Positions 9,088-17,409 of a DNA stretch of 64,000 bases are shown piece after piece. Both the position numbers and the translations under genes were made by a program. The notes beneath the pieces were generated by a model that saw only the letters and a list, made by a program, of their open reading frames with translations, searched no databases and was not told where the DNA came from. The first letter of the stretch is position 1. Each line of letters begins with the position of its first letter. Origin of the DNA: Pseudoalteromonas haloplanktis ATCC 14393 (GTDB taxonomy: Bacteria > Pseudomonadota > Gammaproteobacteria > Enterobacterales > Alteromonadaceae); contig NZ_AHCA01000001.1 of assembly GCF_000238355.1 (NCBI RefSeq), positions 310,001 to 374,000 of the forward strand. The letters run 5' to 3'.

Positions 9088-9930
9088 TTATCTCAGCTCG
9101 CTCGGTTGATATTTATCCATATCATCATAATCGAGGTTTTCTCCTGCCATGCCCCAAATAAAACTGTAATTTTGTGTCCCCGCGCCAGAGTGAATAGACC
9201 ATGGTGGTGATACGACTGCTTGCTCATTATGTACCCAAAGATGGCGAGTCTCTGTAGGCTCTCCCATAAAATGACACACAGCTTGTTGCTCGGGAACTTC
9301 AAAATAGAAATACACTTCGTTACGACGATCATGCTGATGAGCTGGCATAGTATTCCAAACACTACCCGGTTTTAATTCCGTTAAGCCCATTTGTAACTGA
9401 CATGTTTGCACCACAGTATTGATCAGCATTTGATTAATATCGCGCTCGTTGGAGGTTTCAAGCGCTCCTAAATGCAATACATTGGCATCATCGCGGGTGA
9501 CTAACTTGTTTGGGTACTTGTGATGTGCCGGTGCAGAATTAAGATAAAATTTTGCAGGGTTCTGGCTATCGTGACTTTTAAATACCACATCATTAGTATC
9601 TTTACCTAAATACAATGCATCTTTATAGCCAAGCTTAAAATCTTGACCATCAGCAGTCACCGTGCCACTACCACCGACATTAATGACCCCCAGCTCTCGG
9701 CCAGCTAAAAAGTTTGCGGCTTTTAAATTATCTACCGTCTCTAGTGTAAGCGGTGTATTTGTTGGTACTGCGCTGCCCACCATAAAGCGTTCATAGTGAG
9801 TGTATAGCCAATAAATGGTGTTATCTTGCATGAGTTTATCGACCAAGAACTCATCTCTTAACTGTTGGGTGTTATAGCCTTTCACTTCATGTGGACCAAC
9901 TGCATAACGTGACTCTATTTGTGTGCTCAT
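9088..9930 (-). CDS. kduI: 5-dehydro-4-deoxy-D-glucuronate isomerase
   Basis: Converts 5-keto-4-deoxyuronate, the breakdown product of pectate-lyase-derived unsaturated galacturonate, into 3-deoxy-D-glycero-2,5-hexodiulosonate. The 280 residues match the usual KduI length. The cupin metal ligands are visible: His198, His200, Glu205 (AHQHDRRNE) and His247 in PPWSIHSG. The conserved GSVWNTMPAHQHDRR and FIWGMAGEN blocks are present. The gene follows kduD by 22 bases and precedes the TRAP binding protein, so product and import genes are co-transcribed. It acts in the cytoplasm. Confidence 0.97.
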   Translation of the reverse strand: MSTQIESRYAVGPHEVKGYNTQQLRDEFLVDKLMQDNTIYWLYTHYERFMVGSAVPTNTPLTLETVDNLKAANFLAGRELGVINVGGSGTVTADGQDFKLGYKDALYLGKDTNDVVFKSHDSQNPAKFYLNSAPAHHKYPNKLVTRDDANVLHLGALETSNERDINQMLINTVVQTCQLQMGLTELKPGSVWNTMPAHQHDRRNEVYFYFEVPEQQAVCHFMGEPTETRHLWVHNEQAVVSPPWSIHSGAGTQNYSFIWGMAGENLDYDDMDKYQPSELR

Positions 9931-9952
9931 AATTGCTACCTAAAATTAAAAA

Positions 9953-10717
9953 TTATCGTGCTAACCAGCCGCCATCAACGGCAAGAATATGGCCATTGAC
10001 GTAGTCACTGGCTGTTGATGATAAAAAGATGGCTGATCCAATTAAATCTTCAGCTTCGCCCCAACGCCCTGCGGGTATACGTTTTTCAATTTCGCTATTA
10101 CGGGTCGCATCATCTTGCAAAGCTTGAGTGTTATCTGTTCTGAAATAACCAGGTGCAATGGCGTTAACCTGAATATTATGTTGTGCCCACTCGTTCGCCA
10201 ACGCTTTAGTTAAACCAGCCACGGCATGTTTGCTCGCAGTGTATGCCGGCACTGTCATACCGCCACTGTAGGACAGCATTGAAGCAATATTTATTATTTT
10301 GCCAAAACCTTGTTGGATCATATTCGGCGCTACAGCTTGTGCTAATAAAAAGCTGGCATCGAGATTTACTTTCATCACGTTCTGCCATTGCTCATATGGG
10401 TAATCCACTGCGGGGCTACGAAATATTGTGCCACCAACATTAACCAAAATATCAATACTGCCATGGTTTGCTAAAGCTGTTGCTGCTAGGGTATTTACTG
10501 AATCTGCATCACTTAGATCTGCAGCATAATCATAAGCCTCCCCCCCCTGTTCTTTGATCATCTGGCACGTTGTTTGGCAGCCCAGCTCTTTACTGCTGCT
10601 ACAAATAACCTTTGCGCCTGCAGCAGCTAAACCCAGCGCAATTTGTTGACCCAATCCACGGCTTGCACCGGTGACGAGCGCTGTTTTTGAAGTAAGATCA
10701 AACAAAGTGGTTGTCAT
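9953..10717 (-). CDS. kduD: 2-dehydro-3-deoxy-D-gluconate 5-dehydrogenase (SDR)
   Basis: Reduces the KduI product to 2-keto-3-deoxygluconate (KDG) with NAD(P)H. The 254-residue short-chain dehydrogenase has the nucleotide motif TGASRGLG (residues 16-23), NVGG in place of the usual NAG, catalytic Ser146, Tyr159 and Lys163 (YTASK), and a C-terminal DGGWLAR ending typical of KduD. It is the first gene of the leftward operon, starting 184 bases from the divergent uxaB. SDRs are a broad family, but position next to kduI makes the assignment firm. Confidence 0.95.
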   Translation of the reverse strand: MTTTLFDLTSKTALVTGASRGLGQQIALGLAAAGAKVICSSSKELGCQTTCQMIKEQGGEAYDYAADLSDADSVNTLAATALANHGSIDILVNVGGTIFRSPAVDYPYEQWQNVMKVNLDASFLLAQAVAPNMIQQGFGKIINIASMLSYSGGMTVPAYTASKHAVAGLTKALANEWAQHNIQVNAIAPGYFRTDNTQALQDDATRNSEIEKRIPAGRWGEAEDLIGSAIFLSSTASDYVNGHILAVDGGWLAR

Positions 10718-10800
10718 TTTAAATTCCTATAAAAGTATTTATTGCTTAATTACTAACTTGATGTAAATCGAATTAGCTAAACTTGTTAACACCCATTCTT

Positions 10801-10814
10801 CGCTACCGGTGGCA
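10801..10814. promoter_or_regulatory. Second, imperfect ACCGGT-centred operator-like site
   Basis: CGCTACCGGTGGCA shares its centre and right half with the perfect palindrome 28 bases further on (centres at 10807/8 and 10838/9, 31 bp or about three helical turns apart). Two sites on one face of the helix would suit a LacI-family dimer or tetramer. Inferred from symmetry. Confidence 0.45.
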
Positions 10815-10828
10815 GTTTGTCAAATATT

Positions 10829-10848
10829 ATTTGCCACCGGTGGCAAAT
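10829..10848. promoter_or_regulatory. Palindromic operator between the divergent pectin operons
   Basis: ATTTGCCACCGGTGGCAAAT is a perfect 20-bp palindrome with a central CG step, the form expected for LacI-family repressors. It lies in the 184-bp region between kduD and uxaB, so one bound repressor could control both operons. The probable ligand is the regulator encoded at 5043-6062. The palindrome is seen directly; the binding partner is inferred. Confidence 0.75.
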
Positions 10849-10901
10849 GTGGCTAAGATATAAAAATCAATCAGCCCATATAACGTTTATAGGTTCATAT
10901 T

Positions 10902-12359
10902 ATGCAAGCACTGAATAGAAAAAACTTTAATAAAAACAAATACCCAACAAAAATAATGCAATACGGTGAGGGAAACTTCTTGCGTGCTTTTATCGATTGG
11001 CAAATTGATAAATTGAACGAAACAAGCGATTTAAATGCCGGTGTAGCAGTGATCCGACCTATTGATTATGACGCAATTCCTTTACTTAATGTCCAAGATG
11101 GTTTGTATACCACCATTATTCGTGGCCTAAATGAGCAAGGAGAAACGGTCGCTGATCATCGTATTATTAGTTCAATCAATGAAGAAATTCCTGTTTACAA
11201 AGATTTCCCACGTTATATGGCACTGGCTGAAAACCCAGATCTGAAAATTATTTTTTCAAATACCACTGAAGCTGGGATTGAGTACATTGATACGGATAAG
11301 CTCGATGATGCGCCAGCAAAGGCATTCCCAGCAAAATTAACGCAATGGTTATTCCATCGTTTTAACCATTTTAATGGCTCGCCTGACAGCGGTATGGTGA
11401 TCATTCCTTGTGAGTTAATCGATTATAACGGCGAGAAACTTAAAGAAATCGTCTTTCAATACTGCCAGCTTTGGCAACTACCACACACATTTGTAACCTG
11501 GCTTAATGAGTCTAATTACTTTTGCTCAAGCTTGGTTGACCGAATTGTGACAGGCTTTCCTCGCGATGAGCATCAGCAACTACAAGAATCATTAGGTTAC
11601 TTAGATAACTTTATGGTGACAGCTGAGTATTTCCATTTATTTGTTATTCAAGGCCCGCAGCATCTCGCTGAGCTACTCTGCCTACAAAACAGTGATCTAA
11701 ATATCAAAATTGTTGATGATATTTCACCATATAAACAACAAAAGGTGGGGATTTTAAATGGGGCACATACCGCGCTAGTACCACTGGCTTATATGGCAAA
11801 TATTGACTCTGTTGGGGATGCTCTGGCGGATCCATTGTTTGAAAAGTATTTAACACAATTAATTTTTAGTGAAATCATCCCTACCCTTGATTTGCCAGAA
11901 GAAGAACTAAAACGCTTTGCTAATGATGTGCTCAATCGTTTTAGGAATCCGTATATTTGCCATTTATTACTGTCTATCTCTCTCAACAGTATGACTAAGT
12001 TTAAGACCCGTATTTTGCCGCAATTACATACTTATGTAGCAACTAATAACGCAGTTCCAAATATGATGGCACTGGCTATTGCTGGGCAAATCTTAATGTA
12101 TAAAGGTCTACGCAATGAGCAACCAATTGAATTAAGTGACGCACCACAATGGTTAGAGTTATTTAACACCTTATGGCATGACTTTGATAACAATGCATTG
12201 TCCCTAACAGCCCTTGTTGAACAAGTTTTAGGCGCAAAATGGCATTGGGAAAGTGATTTAAATGAAATCCCAGAATTAACTGCCACCGTTACCACTCACC
12301 TACGTACTATGCTCACCAACGGTGTTGGTGCCACGCTTACTAATCAGTTAGGCCAATAA
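10902..12359 (+). CDS. uxaB: Tagaturonate reductase (altronate oxidoreductase)
   Basis: Interconverts D-tagaturonate and D-altronate with NAD(H), a step of galacturonate catabolism. The 485 residues fit the mannitol-dehydrogenase superfamily. The N-terminal nucleotide-binding segment contains QYGEGNFLRAFIDW. The catalytic set is present with family spacing: Lys281, Asn286 and His289 in KVGILNGAH. It is the first gene of the rightward operon, one base before uxaA. Fructuronate reductase (UxuB) is a close relative, but the pairing with an altronate dehydratase favours UxaB. The isomerase UxaC that would make its substrate is absent from the window. Confidence 0.93.
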   Translation: MQALNRKNFNKNKYPTKIMQYGEGNFLRAFIDWQIDKLNETSDLNAGVAVIRPIDYDAIPLLNVQDGLYTTIIRGLNEQGETVADHRIISSINEEIPVYKDFPRYMALAENPDLKIIFSNTTEAGIEYIDTDKLDDAPAKAFPAKLTQWLFHRFNHFNGSPDSGMVIIPCELIDYNGEKLKEIVFQYCQLWQLPHTFVTWLNESNYFCSSLVDRIVTGFPRDEHQQLQESLGYLDNFMVTAEYFHLFVIQGPQHLAELLCLQNSDLNIKIVDDISPYKQQKVGILNGAHTALVPLAYMANIDSVGDALADPLFEKYLTQLIFSEIIPTLDLPEEELKRFANDVLNRFRNPYICHLLLSISLNSMTKFKTRILPQLHTYVATNNAVPNMMALAIAGQILMYKGLRNEQPIELSDAPQWLELFNTLWHDFDNNALSLTALVEQVLGAKWHWESDLNEIPELTATVTTHLRTMLTNGVGATLTNQLGQ

Positions 12360-12360
12360 T

Positions 12361-13848
12361 ATGAAAGCACTAATAAAATTACATGCAACCGATGATGTTG
12401 CTATTGCAATGCGAAATATCACTGCAGGCGAAATACTCCCTGTTGATAACGAAGAGCTCTTAGTCAATGAGAACATCGATAAAGGCCATAAAGTGGCACT
12501 GCGTGATATTGCTAAACAAGAAAATGTAATTAAATATGGCGCGCCCATTGGTTTTGCCCTAGAAAATATTCAAAAAGGCGGCTGGGTGCATACTCATTGT
12601 GTTAAAACCACCCTGAACGATGAGTTAGATTATCAGTATATTCCTGAGTTTATTGAGCAAAGTGAAGCAACGCCCTCACCTGCTGTGAATATTTACCGTC
12701 GAAAAAATGGCGAAGTCGGTATTCGAAACGAAATCTGGTTGATCCCCACAGTAGGTTGCGTTAATGGCATGATCAATCAAATGATCAAAGAATTTAAACA
12801 GCGTAACCCACAGTTAGAAATAGATGGTATTTATGCTTTTCCTCACCAATTTGGCTGCTCTCAGTTGGGTGATGATTTAGACACAACACGGATACTGCTA
12901 CAAAACATGGCACTGCACCCTAATGCAGGTGGTGCTTTAGTCGTTGGCTTAGGCTGCGAAAACAACCAATTACCAGCCTTTCGTGATGGTTTAGGTGATT
13001 ACGATGACAGCCGAATTAAATTTTTGATCACCCAACAAGCTGAAGATGAAATTGAAGAAGGCGTGGCTTTACTTGAGCAAATTTATGCGCAAGTAAAACA
13101 AGATAAACGCCAACCGGGCACTCTATCTGAAGTTAAATTTGGCCTTGAATGTGGTGGCAGCGATGGTTTGTCTGGTATTACCGCGAACCCAATGTTGGGT
13201 TATTTCTCTGATTATTTAATTGCTCAGGGTGGAACCACAGTACTGACTGAAGTTCCTGAAATGTTTGGCGCAGAAACCTTATTAATGTCGCGCTGCAAAG
13301 ACGAAGACACCTTTAATAAATTGGTTAGCATGGTGAATAACTTTAAAGGTTATTACAAAGCACATAATCAACCGATTTACGAAAATCCATCACCGGGTAA
13401 TAAAAAAGGCGGTATCACCACCTTAGAAGATAAATCACTGGGTTGTACGCAAAAAGCTGGCACCAGCAAAGTACAAGCAGTATTACATTATGGCGAGCGC
13501 TTACAAGTGCCAGGATTAAACCTATTGGATGCACCAGGTAATGATCCTATTGCCACCAGCGCGCTCGGTGCAGCTGGTTGTCATATGGTGTTATTTACTA
13601 CGGGCCGCGGTACACCTTATGGTGGTTTCGTACCAACACTAAAAATTGCCACTAATTCGGAACTTGCAAATAAGAAAAAACGCTGGATTGATTTTGATGC
13701 TGGCGTATTAATTAACGATGTCACGATGGAACAAGTACACGGCGAGTTCGTGCAGTTACTCGTTGATATTGTAAACGGCAAGCCGACTTGCAATGAAATA
13801 AATGATATTCGCGAAGTCGCAATTTGGAAAAAGGGAGTAACATTGTAA
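12361..13848 (+). CDS. uxaA: Altronate dehydratase
   Basis: Dehydrates D-altronate to KDG using a bound metal. The 495 residues comprise an N-terminal SAF-like domain (about 10-90) and the large UxaA/GarD catalytic domain (about 110-490) with conserved blocks such as IRNEIWLIPTVGCVN, FPHQFGCSQLG and LECGGSDG. Conserved Cys and His residues in these blocks are the likely metal ligands. Its stop directly abuts the kdgK start. The product joins the KduD product at KDG, so both pectin branches converge on the next gene. Confidence 0.95.
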   Translation: MKALIKLHATDDVAIAMRNITAGEILPVDNEELLVNENIDKGHKVALRDIAKQENVIKYGAPIGFALENIQKGGWVHTHCVKTTLNDELDYQYIPEFIEQSEATPSPAVNIYRRKNGEVGIRNEIWLIPTVGCVNGMINQMIKEFKQRNPQLEIDGIYAFPHQFGCSQLGDDLDTTRILLQNMALHPNAGGALVVGLGCENNQLPAFRDGLGDYDDSRIKFLITQQAEDEIEEGVALLEQIYAQVKQDKRQPGTLSEVKFGLECGGSDGLSGITANPMLGYFSDYLIAQGGTTVLTEVPEMFGAETLLMSRCKDEDTFNKLVSMVNNFKGYYKAHNQPIYENPSPGNKKGGITTLEDKSLGCTQKAGTSKVQAVLHYGERLQVPGLNLLDAPGNDPIATSALGAAGCHMVLFTTGRGTPYGGFVPTLKIATNSELANKKKRWIDFDAGVLINDVTMEQVHGEFVQLLVDIVNGKPTCNEINDIREVAIWKKGVTL

Positions 13849-14808
13849 ATGAGCCCTAAGTCCATCGCAATTATTGGCGAGTGTATGGTTGAGCTAAGTG
13901 GCCAACCATTTACTGCCATGCAGCAAAACTATGGCGGAGATACCATGAACACCGCCATTTACTTAAAAAAACTTGCTGGTAACACGGTCAACGTTAATTA
14001 CGTAAGCGCGATGGGCACCGACCCATTGAGTCGTGCATTGATCGATAAATGGCAAGCTCACCATATCAATACAGAGAGTGTACTACTTAGTCATAACAAG
14101 CAACCCGGTTTGTATATGATTCAAAATGATGCTTCGGGAGAGCGTACTTTTCAGTATTGGCGAAATGACTCCGCGGCTAAATATTTAGTGCAGCACGAAA
14201 ACTTTGGTGATGTAGTTAAAGTCCTTGCCCATGTTGACGCCGTTTATTTATCAGGGATCTCATTAGCAATTTTGCCAGAACAAGACTGCCATACCTTGTT
14301 GACTCACTTAGCGCAGCTTAAACGACAAGGGGTGATGATCATCTATGACAGCAACTACCGCCCTGCGTTATGGTCTAGTAAAGAACACAGTCAGCAAACT
14401 AATAATAAAGCATATGCTCTTGCCGACTTAGCCTTAGTTACCTTTGATGATGAAGTCCAACTTTGGGCAGACACCTCTATCGCCGACTGTACGGCACGCT
14501 TGCATCAACAAGGTGCTAACGAAGTCATTATCAAGCTCGGCGCAGAGGGTTGCCAATATAGTAAAAAGCACGTTGATAAATCAGTATCCGTTGAAGCATT
14601 TAGTACACAAAAAATAGCAAAAGTGATCGATACAACAGCCGCTGGTGATTCGTTTAATGCAGGGTTCTTAGCATACTGGCTAACAGCACAGCCTATTAAA
14701 CACTGTGCTCTAGCAGGTAATTTACTCGCAGCCCAAGTGATCCAACAACGCGGTGCCATTGTTGAAATTGACAGCCAAGCAATAAAAAACACAATAGAAA
14801 ATAATTAA
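13849..14808 (+). CDS. kdgK: 2-keto-3-deoxygluconate kinase (PfkB family)
   Basis: Phosphorylates KDG to KDPG, the entry to the lower Entner-Doudoroff pathway. The 319-residue ribokinase-family protein has the N-terminal GECMVELSG segment and the C-terminal signature DTTAAGDSFNAGF with the catalytic base Asp267. The ATG follows the uxaA stop with no gap, implying coupled translation. Both the uxa and kdu routes feed it. The KDPG aldolase gene (eda) needed next is not in the window. Confidence 0.95.
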   Translation: MSPKSIAIIGECMVELSGQPFTAMQQNYGGDTMNTAIYLKKLAGNTVNVNYVSAMGTDPLSRALIDKWQAHHINTESVLLSHNKQPGLYMIQNDASGERTFQYWRNDSAAKYLVQHENFGDVVKVLAHVDAVYLSGISLAILPEQDCHTLLTHLAQLKRQGVMIIYDSNYRPALWSSKEHSQQTNNKAYALADLALVTFDDEVQLWADTSIADCTARLHQQGANEVIIKLGAEGCQYSKKHVDKSVSVEAFSTQKIAKVIDTTAAGDSFNAGFLAYWLTAQPIKHCALAGNLLAAQVIQQRGAIVEIDSQAIKNTIENN

Positions 14809-14809
14809 C

Positions 14810-15868
14810 ATGATGATGAAACAGTTTTTATTATATTTTTATTTATTCATTGGCTCTTTTGGCTTGCTGGCAGCAACACCACCAATAGGTAGCGAACCGA
14901 GTAAAATATTGTCTGTTAATAAGACACAGCCTACTGCCTTTAAAACCATACAAAGTGCCATTGACGCTAGTAGTCAGTATAAGTCTGTCATTATCTTGAT
15001 TGGGCCTGGGTTATACCACGAGAAACTGTACATCACTCGTAATAATCTAAGCTTAGTAGGCAGTTCGCTTAGCGATACCCGAATCGAGTATGCTGAGCTG
15101 CGTAATAACTGGCGAGAAAAACATGACAGTGATTGGGGCGCAGCGGTGATCAATATCGCTGGCAGCGATATTAATATTGTGAACCTGAGTGTCACCAATA
15201 ATTATGGTCGCTTGCATGATACCGATGAGCACCAATTTGCTATTCGCGGTTTTGAAAGCGCTACGCGGATCATATTACATCAATGTGATATTAGCGCCGA
15301 TGGTGCTGATACCTTGAGCTTATGGAATAAAGAAAACGGGCTTTATTACCATTCTTATTGCTCATTTACTGGGGCAACGGATATGGTGTGCCCTCGTGGT
15401 ACAGCGCTTATCGAGCACTCAACGTTTTTCAACCTGAAACAGACCGCAACCTTGTGGCATGACGGTGAACTGGACTCGGAGCAAAAACTAGTGGTCGCAA
15501 ACAGTACATTTGATGGTGTAGAAAACTTTTGGCTAGGACGTCACCACTACGATGCGCAATTTTATTTGTTTAATAATCAATTTTCTAAAAACATGGCTAA
15601 TAAAGCTATTTTTAAGAAAACCTATAAAGACACAACGCGTAACCGTAGCAACTATTATGGTGATCGTTACTACTTTTATGCTAATCAGAGCCCGCGAGAT
15701 CACCTGTGGTTAGCAACCAATATAACTCCTGAGCAATACACACAGTTCACTGAGCCATCGTTAACGCAATGGGTATTTAAAAGTAAATGGCGACCTAAAC
15801 ACGTACTCAATGAACTACAAAAAGTAATACAACAACAGCAGTTTAAAAGCGAGCCGTTTACCTTATAA
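14810..15868 (+). CDS. Exported pectinesterase-like protein
   Basis: A beta-helix protein of the CE8 pectinesterase family, 352 residues, with an N-terminal signal peptide (about 1-22, ending LLAA). It is far smaller than the fusion enzyme at the left edge and would act in the periplasm. Asp167 (ADTLSL), Asp191 (ATDMVCPRG) and Arg244 (WLGRHH) align with the acid, nucleophile and arginine of the family. The usual QDT is ADT, so the glutamine of the oxyanion hole is missing. ATG codons at 14810, 14813 and 14816 are all possible. It starts one base after kdgK, as the last gene of the operon. It may remove methyl groups from imported short oligogalacturonides, or act on another ester. Confidence 0.85.
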   Translation: MMMKQFLLYFYLFIGSFGLLAATPPIGSEPSKILSVNKTQPTAFKTIQSAIDASSQYKSVIILIGPGLYHEKLYITRNNLSLVGSSLSDTRIEYAELRNNWREKHDSDWGAAVINIAGSDINIVNLSVTNNYGRLHDTDEHQFAIRGFESATRIILHQCDISADGADTLSLWNKENGLYYHSYCSFTGATDMVCPRGTALIEHSTFFNLKQTATLWHDGELDSEQKLVVANSTFDGVENFWLGRHHYDAQFYLFNNQFSKNMANKAIFKKTYKDTTRNRSNYYGDRYYFYANQSPRDHLWLATNITPEQYTQFTEPSLTQWVFKSKWRPKHVLNELQKVIQQQQFKSEPFTL

Positions 15869-15895
15869 AAAAATTAACGCCTCGAAACCAAACCT

Positions 15896-15983
15896 GAGTG
15901 CATACCTAAGCCTATTTTTCTAAAATAAATGCTGTGAGACGCTTATTTTATTTAAGTAGACTTCCTCTCATGGGTATGCACTC
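15896..15983. terminator. Long palindromic element, probable bidirectional terminator
   Basis: GAGTGCATACC (15896-15906) is exactly complementary to GGTATGCACTC (15973-15983). Nested inside are AAAATAA...GC and GC...TTATTTT arms around TGTGAGAC. The element lies between two convergent genes, where a two-way terminator is expected. The outer arms are unusually far apart for a simple terminator, so a small mobile palindrome is another option. Confidence 0.5.
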
Positions 15984-16024
15984 GAATTGACTGTTTCACA
16001 CGTTTTACACTGAAAAATATATAA

Positions 16025-16777
16025 TCAAGCCGTTAACTTGCCGTCAGCATCAACACCACGCTGCCAATACGCTGAACATACTATTTTCTCTCGCGGTATC
16101 GCATAATTATCAATCGCTAAGTCTTTAATTGTACGCAGCAAAGAGGCTTCGAGTGCCATAAAAATCAATGGCTTTTGCGTATATTGGCTAAGCAACACCG
16201 TGATCTGATTAACTACATCGGTTTGTGGCTGCGCTGTCACTAACCAATTAACGCTGTGATTGCTGTGCGCTTTAATGGTATCAAGCGCGATAACATCGTT
16301 TGGATCAGCAATATGAATGATCACATCAACATTCGCACTGGCGGGTAGTTGCTGTAAATAGCCGTTGATGGCGTTAATTGCGGTCAGATCAGCAATCATT
16401 AAATACTGTGACTGACTAAAATCTTGCAGCTTCTTAGGTCCTGGGCCAGCAATAGCGAGTTTATCACCAGGCTTGGCTTGCTTGGCCCACTCAGTTGCAA
16501 TACCACGATGCTGATCAACTACAAAATCAAGGGTAATTGTGTGGTTAAGCGTATCTATTGCTCTGATTGTATATGAGCGTCTAGGTGCTGGCTTATCCGC
16601 CTTAAGGTCTATTTCCACCTCATCTTGTCCCCTATGAGGTAATAGTACTTTTACATAAGCACCTTGTTGATCTGCTGGGAAATCATGAAACTCATCAGAG
16701 CCCACAACCAAACGCTTTAAATGTGGGGCGATATCGGTTGTACTGATCACAGTGGCACGACGTACTCTTCTAGTCAT
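16025..16777 (-). CDS. Siderophore-interacting protein (ferric-siderophore reductase family)
   Basis: A 250-residue cytoplasmic flavoprotein of the ViuB/YqjH family, which releases iron from imported siderophores by reduction. The FAD-binding segment PRRSYTIRAID is visible (about residues 65-75), followed by the NAD(P)H-binding half. Length is standard. It is divergent from a MarR regulator, with two operator-like sites between them, so it is probably controlled by that protein. Two siderophore receptor genes occur elsewhere in the window (22344 and 49717), which is consistent with an iron role. Confidence 0.92.
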   Translation of the reverse strand: MTRRVRRATVISTTDIAPHLKRLVVGSDEFHDFPADQQGAYVKVLLPHRGQDEVEIDLKADKPAPRRSYTIRAIDTLNHTITLDFVVDQHRGIATEWAKQAKPGDKLAIAGPGPKKLQDFSQSQYLMIADLTAINAINGYLQQLPASANVDVIIHIADPNDVIALDTIKAHSNHSVNWLVTAQPQTDVVNQITVLLSQYTQKPLIFMALEASLLRTIKDLAIDNYAIPREKIVCSAYWQRGVDADGKLTA

Positions 16778-16829
16778 TGTTGTCTCCTCACGATTTTACT
16801 CATTGTTTAATTGCACAACGCCCCATTAG

Positions 16830-16869
16830 TTGATAAAGTCTACTATAAACATTTAATTGACTTTGTCAA
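16830..16869. promoter_or_regulatory. Paired MarR-type operators
   Basis: TTGACTTTGTCAA (16857-16869) is a perfect 5+3+5 palindrome. TTGATAAAGTCTA (16830-16842) is the related imperfect copy, and centres are 27 bp apart. The two also pair as arms of a longer inverted repeat (16828-16840 with 16859-16871). They fill the gap between the sip and marR genes, so both promoters could be repressed together. Confidence 0.65.
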
Positions 16870-16884
16870 CTAACTAGGTGTGTA

Positions 16885-17316
16885 ATGCCACAACAAAATT
16901 TAGCCTCAACCTTATTTACCCTTACACAAAGTTATCGACTGATTGTAAGAGATGCTATCAATGCCACCGAATTGGGATTGAATGCATTACATGTAAAATG
17001 CCTGCATATCATTGCTGATACTCCACACTGCACAGCAAATGATATCGTTAATAAAACACAACGCGATAAAGCACAAATAGCGCGTTTAATTAAAGAACTT
17101 TTGTCTTTAGCGCTGATCGCCAAGTGTGCAGATGAAAATGATAAGCGCTGTTTTATTTTGTCATTAACAAACAGCGGCCAAACACTTTATAAAACGTTAA
17201 AGCAAGCCGAGAGCACGGTTGATACCCTACTCTGTAAGGGCCTTGACCAAGCACAAATTGATAATTTTTTAATGGTCGCTAACACTATGATCAACAATGT
17301 GAATAACCAAAAATAG
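16885..17316 (+). CDS. MarR-family transcriptional regulator
   Basis: A 143-residue winged-helix protein. The DNA-binding core is about residues 30-100, with the wing region holding ADENDKRCFILSLT, the DxxDxR-type motif of MarR proteins. It starts 107 bases from, and divergent to, the siderophore-interacting protein gene. It probably represses itself and that gene through the paired sites at 16830-16869. The signal it senses is unknown. Confidence 0.9.
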   Translation: MPQQNLASTLFTLTQSYRLIVRDAINATELGLNALHVKCLHIIADTPHCTANDIVNKTQRDKAQIARLIKELLSLALIAKCADENDKRCFILSLTNSGQTLYKTLKQAESTVDTLLCKGLDQAQIDNFLMVANTMINNVNNQK

Positions 17317-17374
17317 AAGGGGATTTACGCTTTATAGCGATCTTCTGCTTGGTAATTTATTAACGATTACACTA

Positions 17375-17394
17375 TACTGTACAAACGTACAGTA
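17375..17394 (+). promoter_or_regulatory. LexA (SOS) box of umuDC
   Basis: TACTGTACAAACGTACAGTA matches the LexA consensus TACTGT-N8-ACAGTA exactly. Symmetry extends to 13-bp perfect arms (17370-17382 and 17387-17399). The flank carries TATACT at 17373-17378, a good -10, with TTGGTA at 17349-17354 as a possible -35 at 18-bp spacing, so LexA would cover the -10. Confidence 0.93.
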
Positions 17395-17409
17395 TAGTGT
17401 GTTTTTTAT

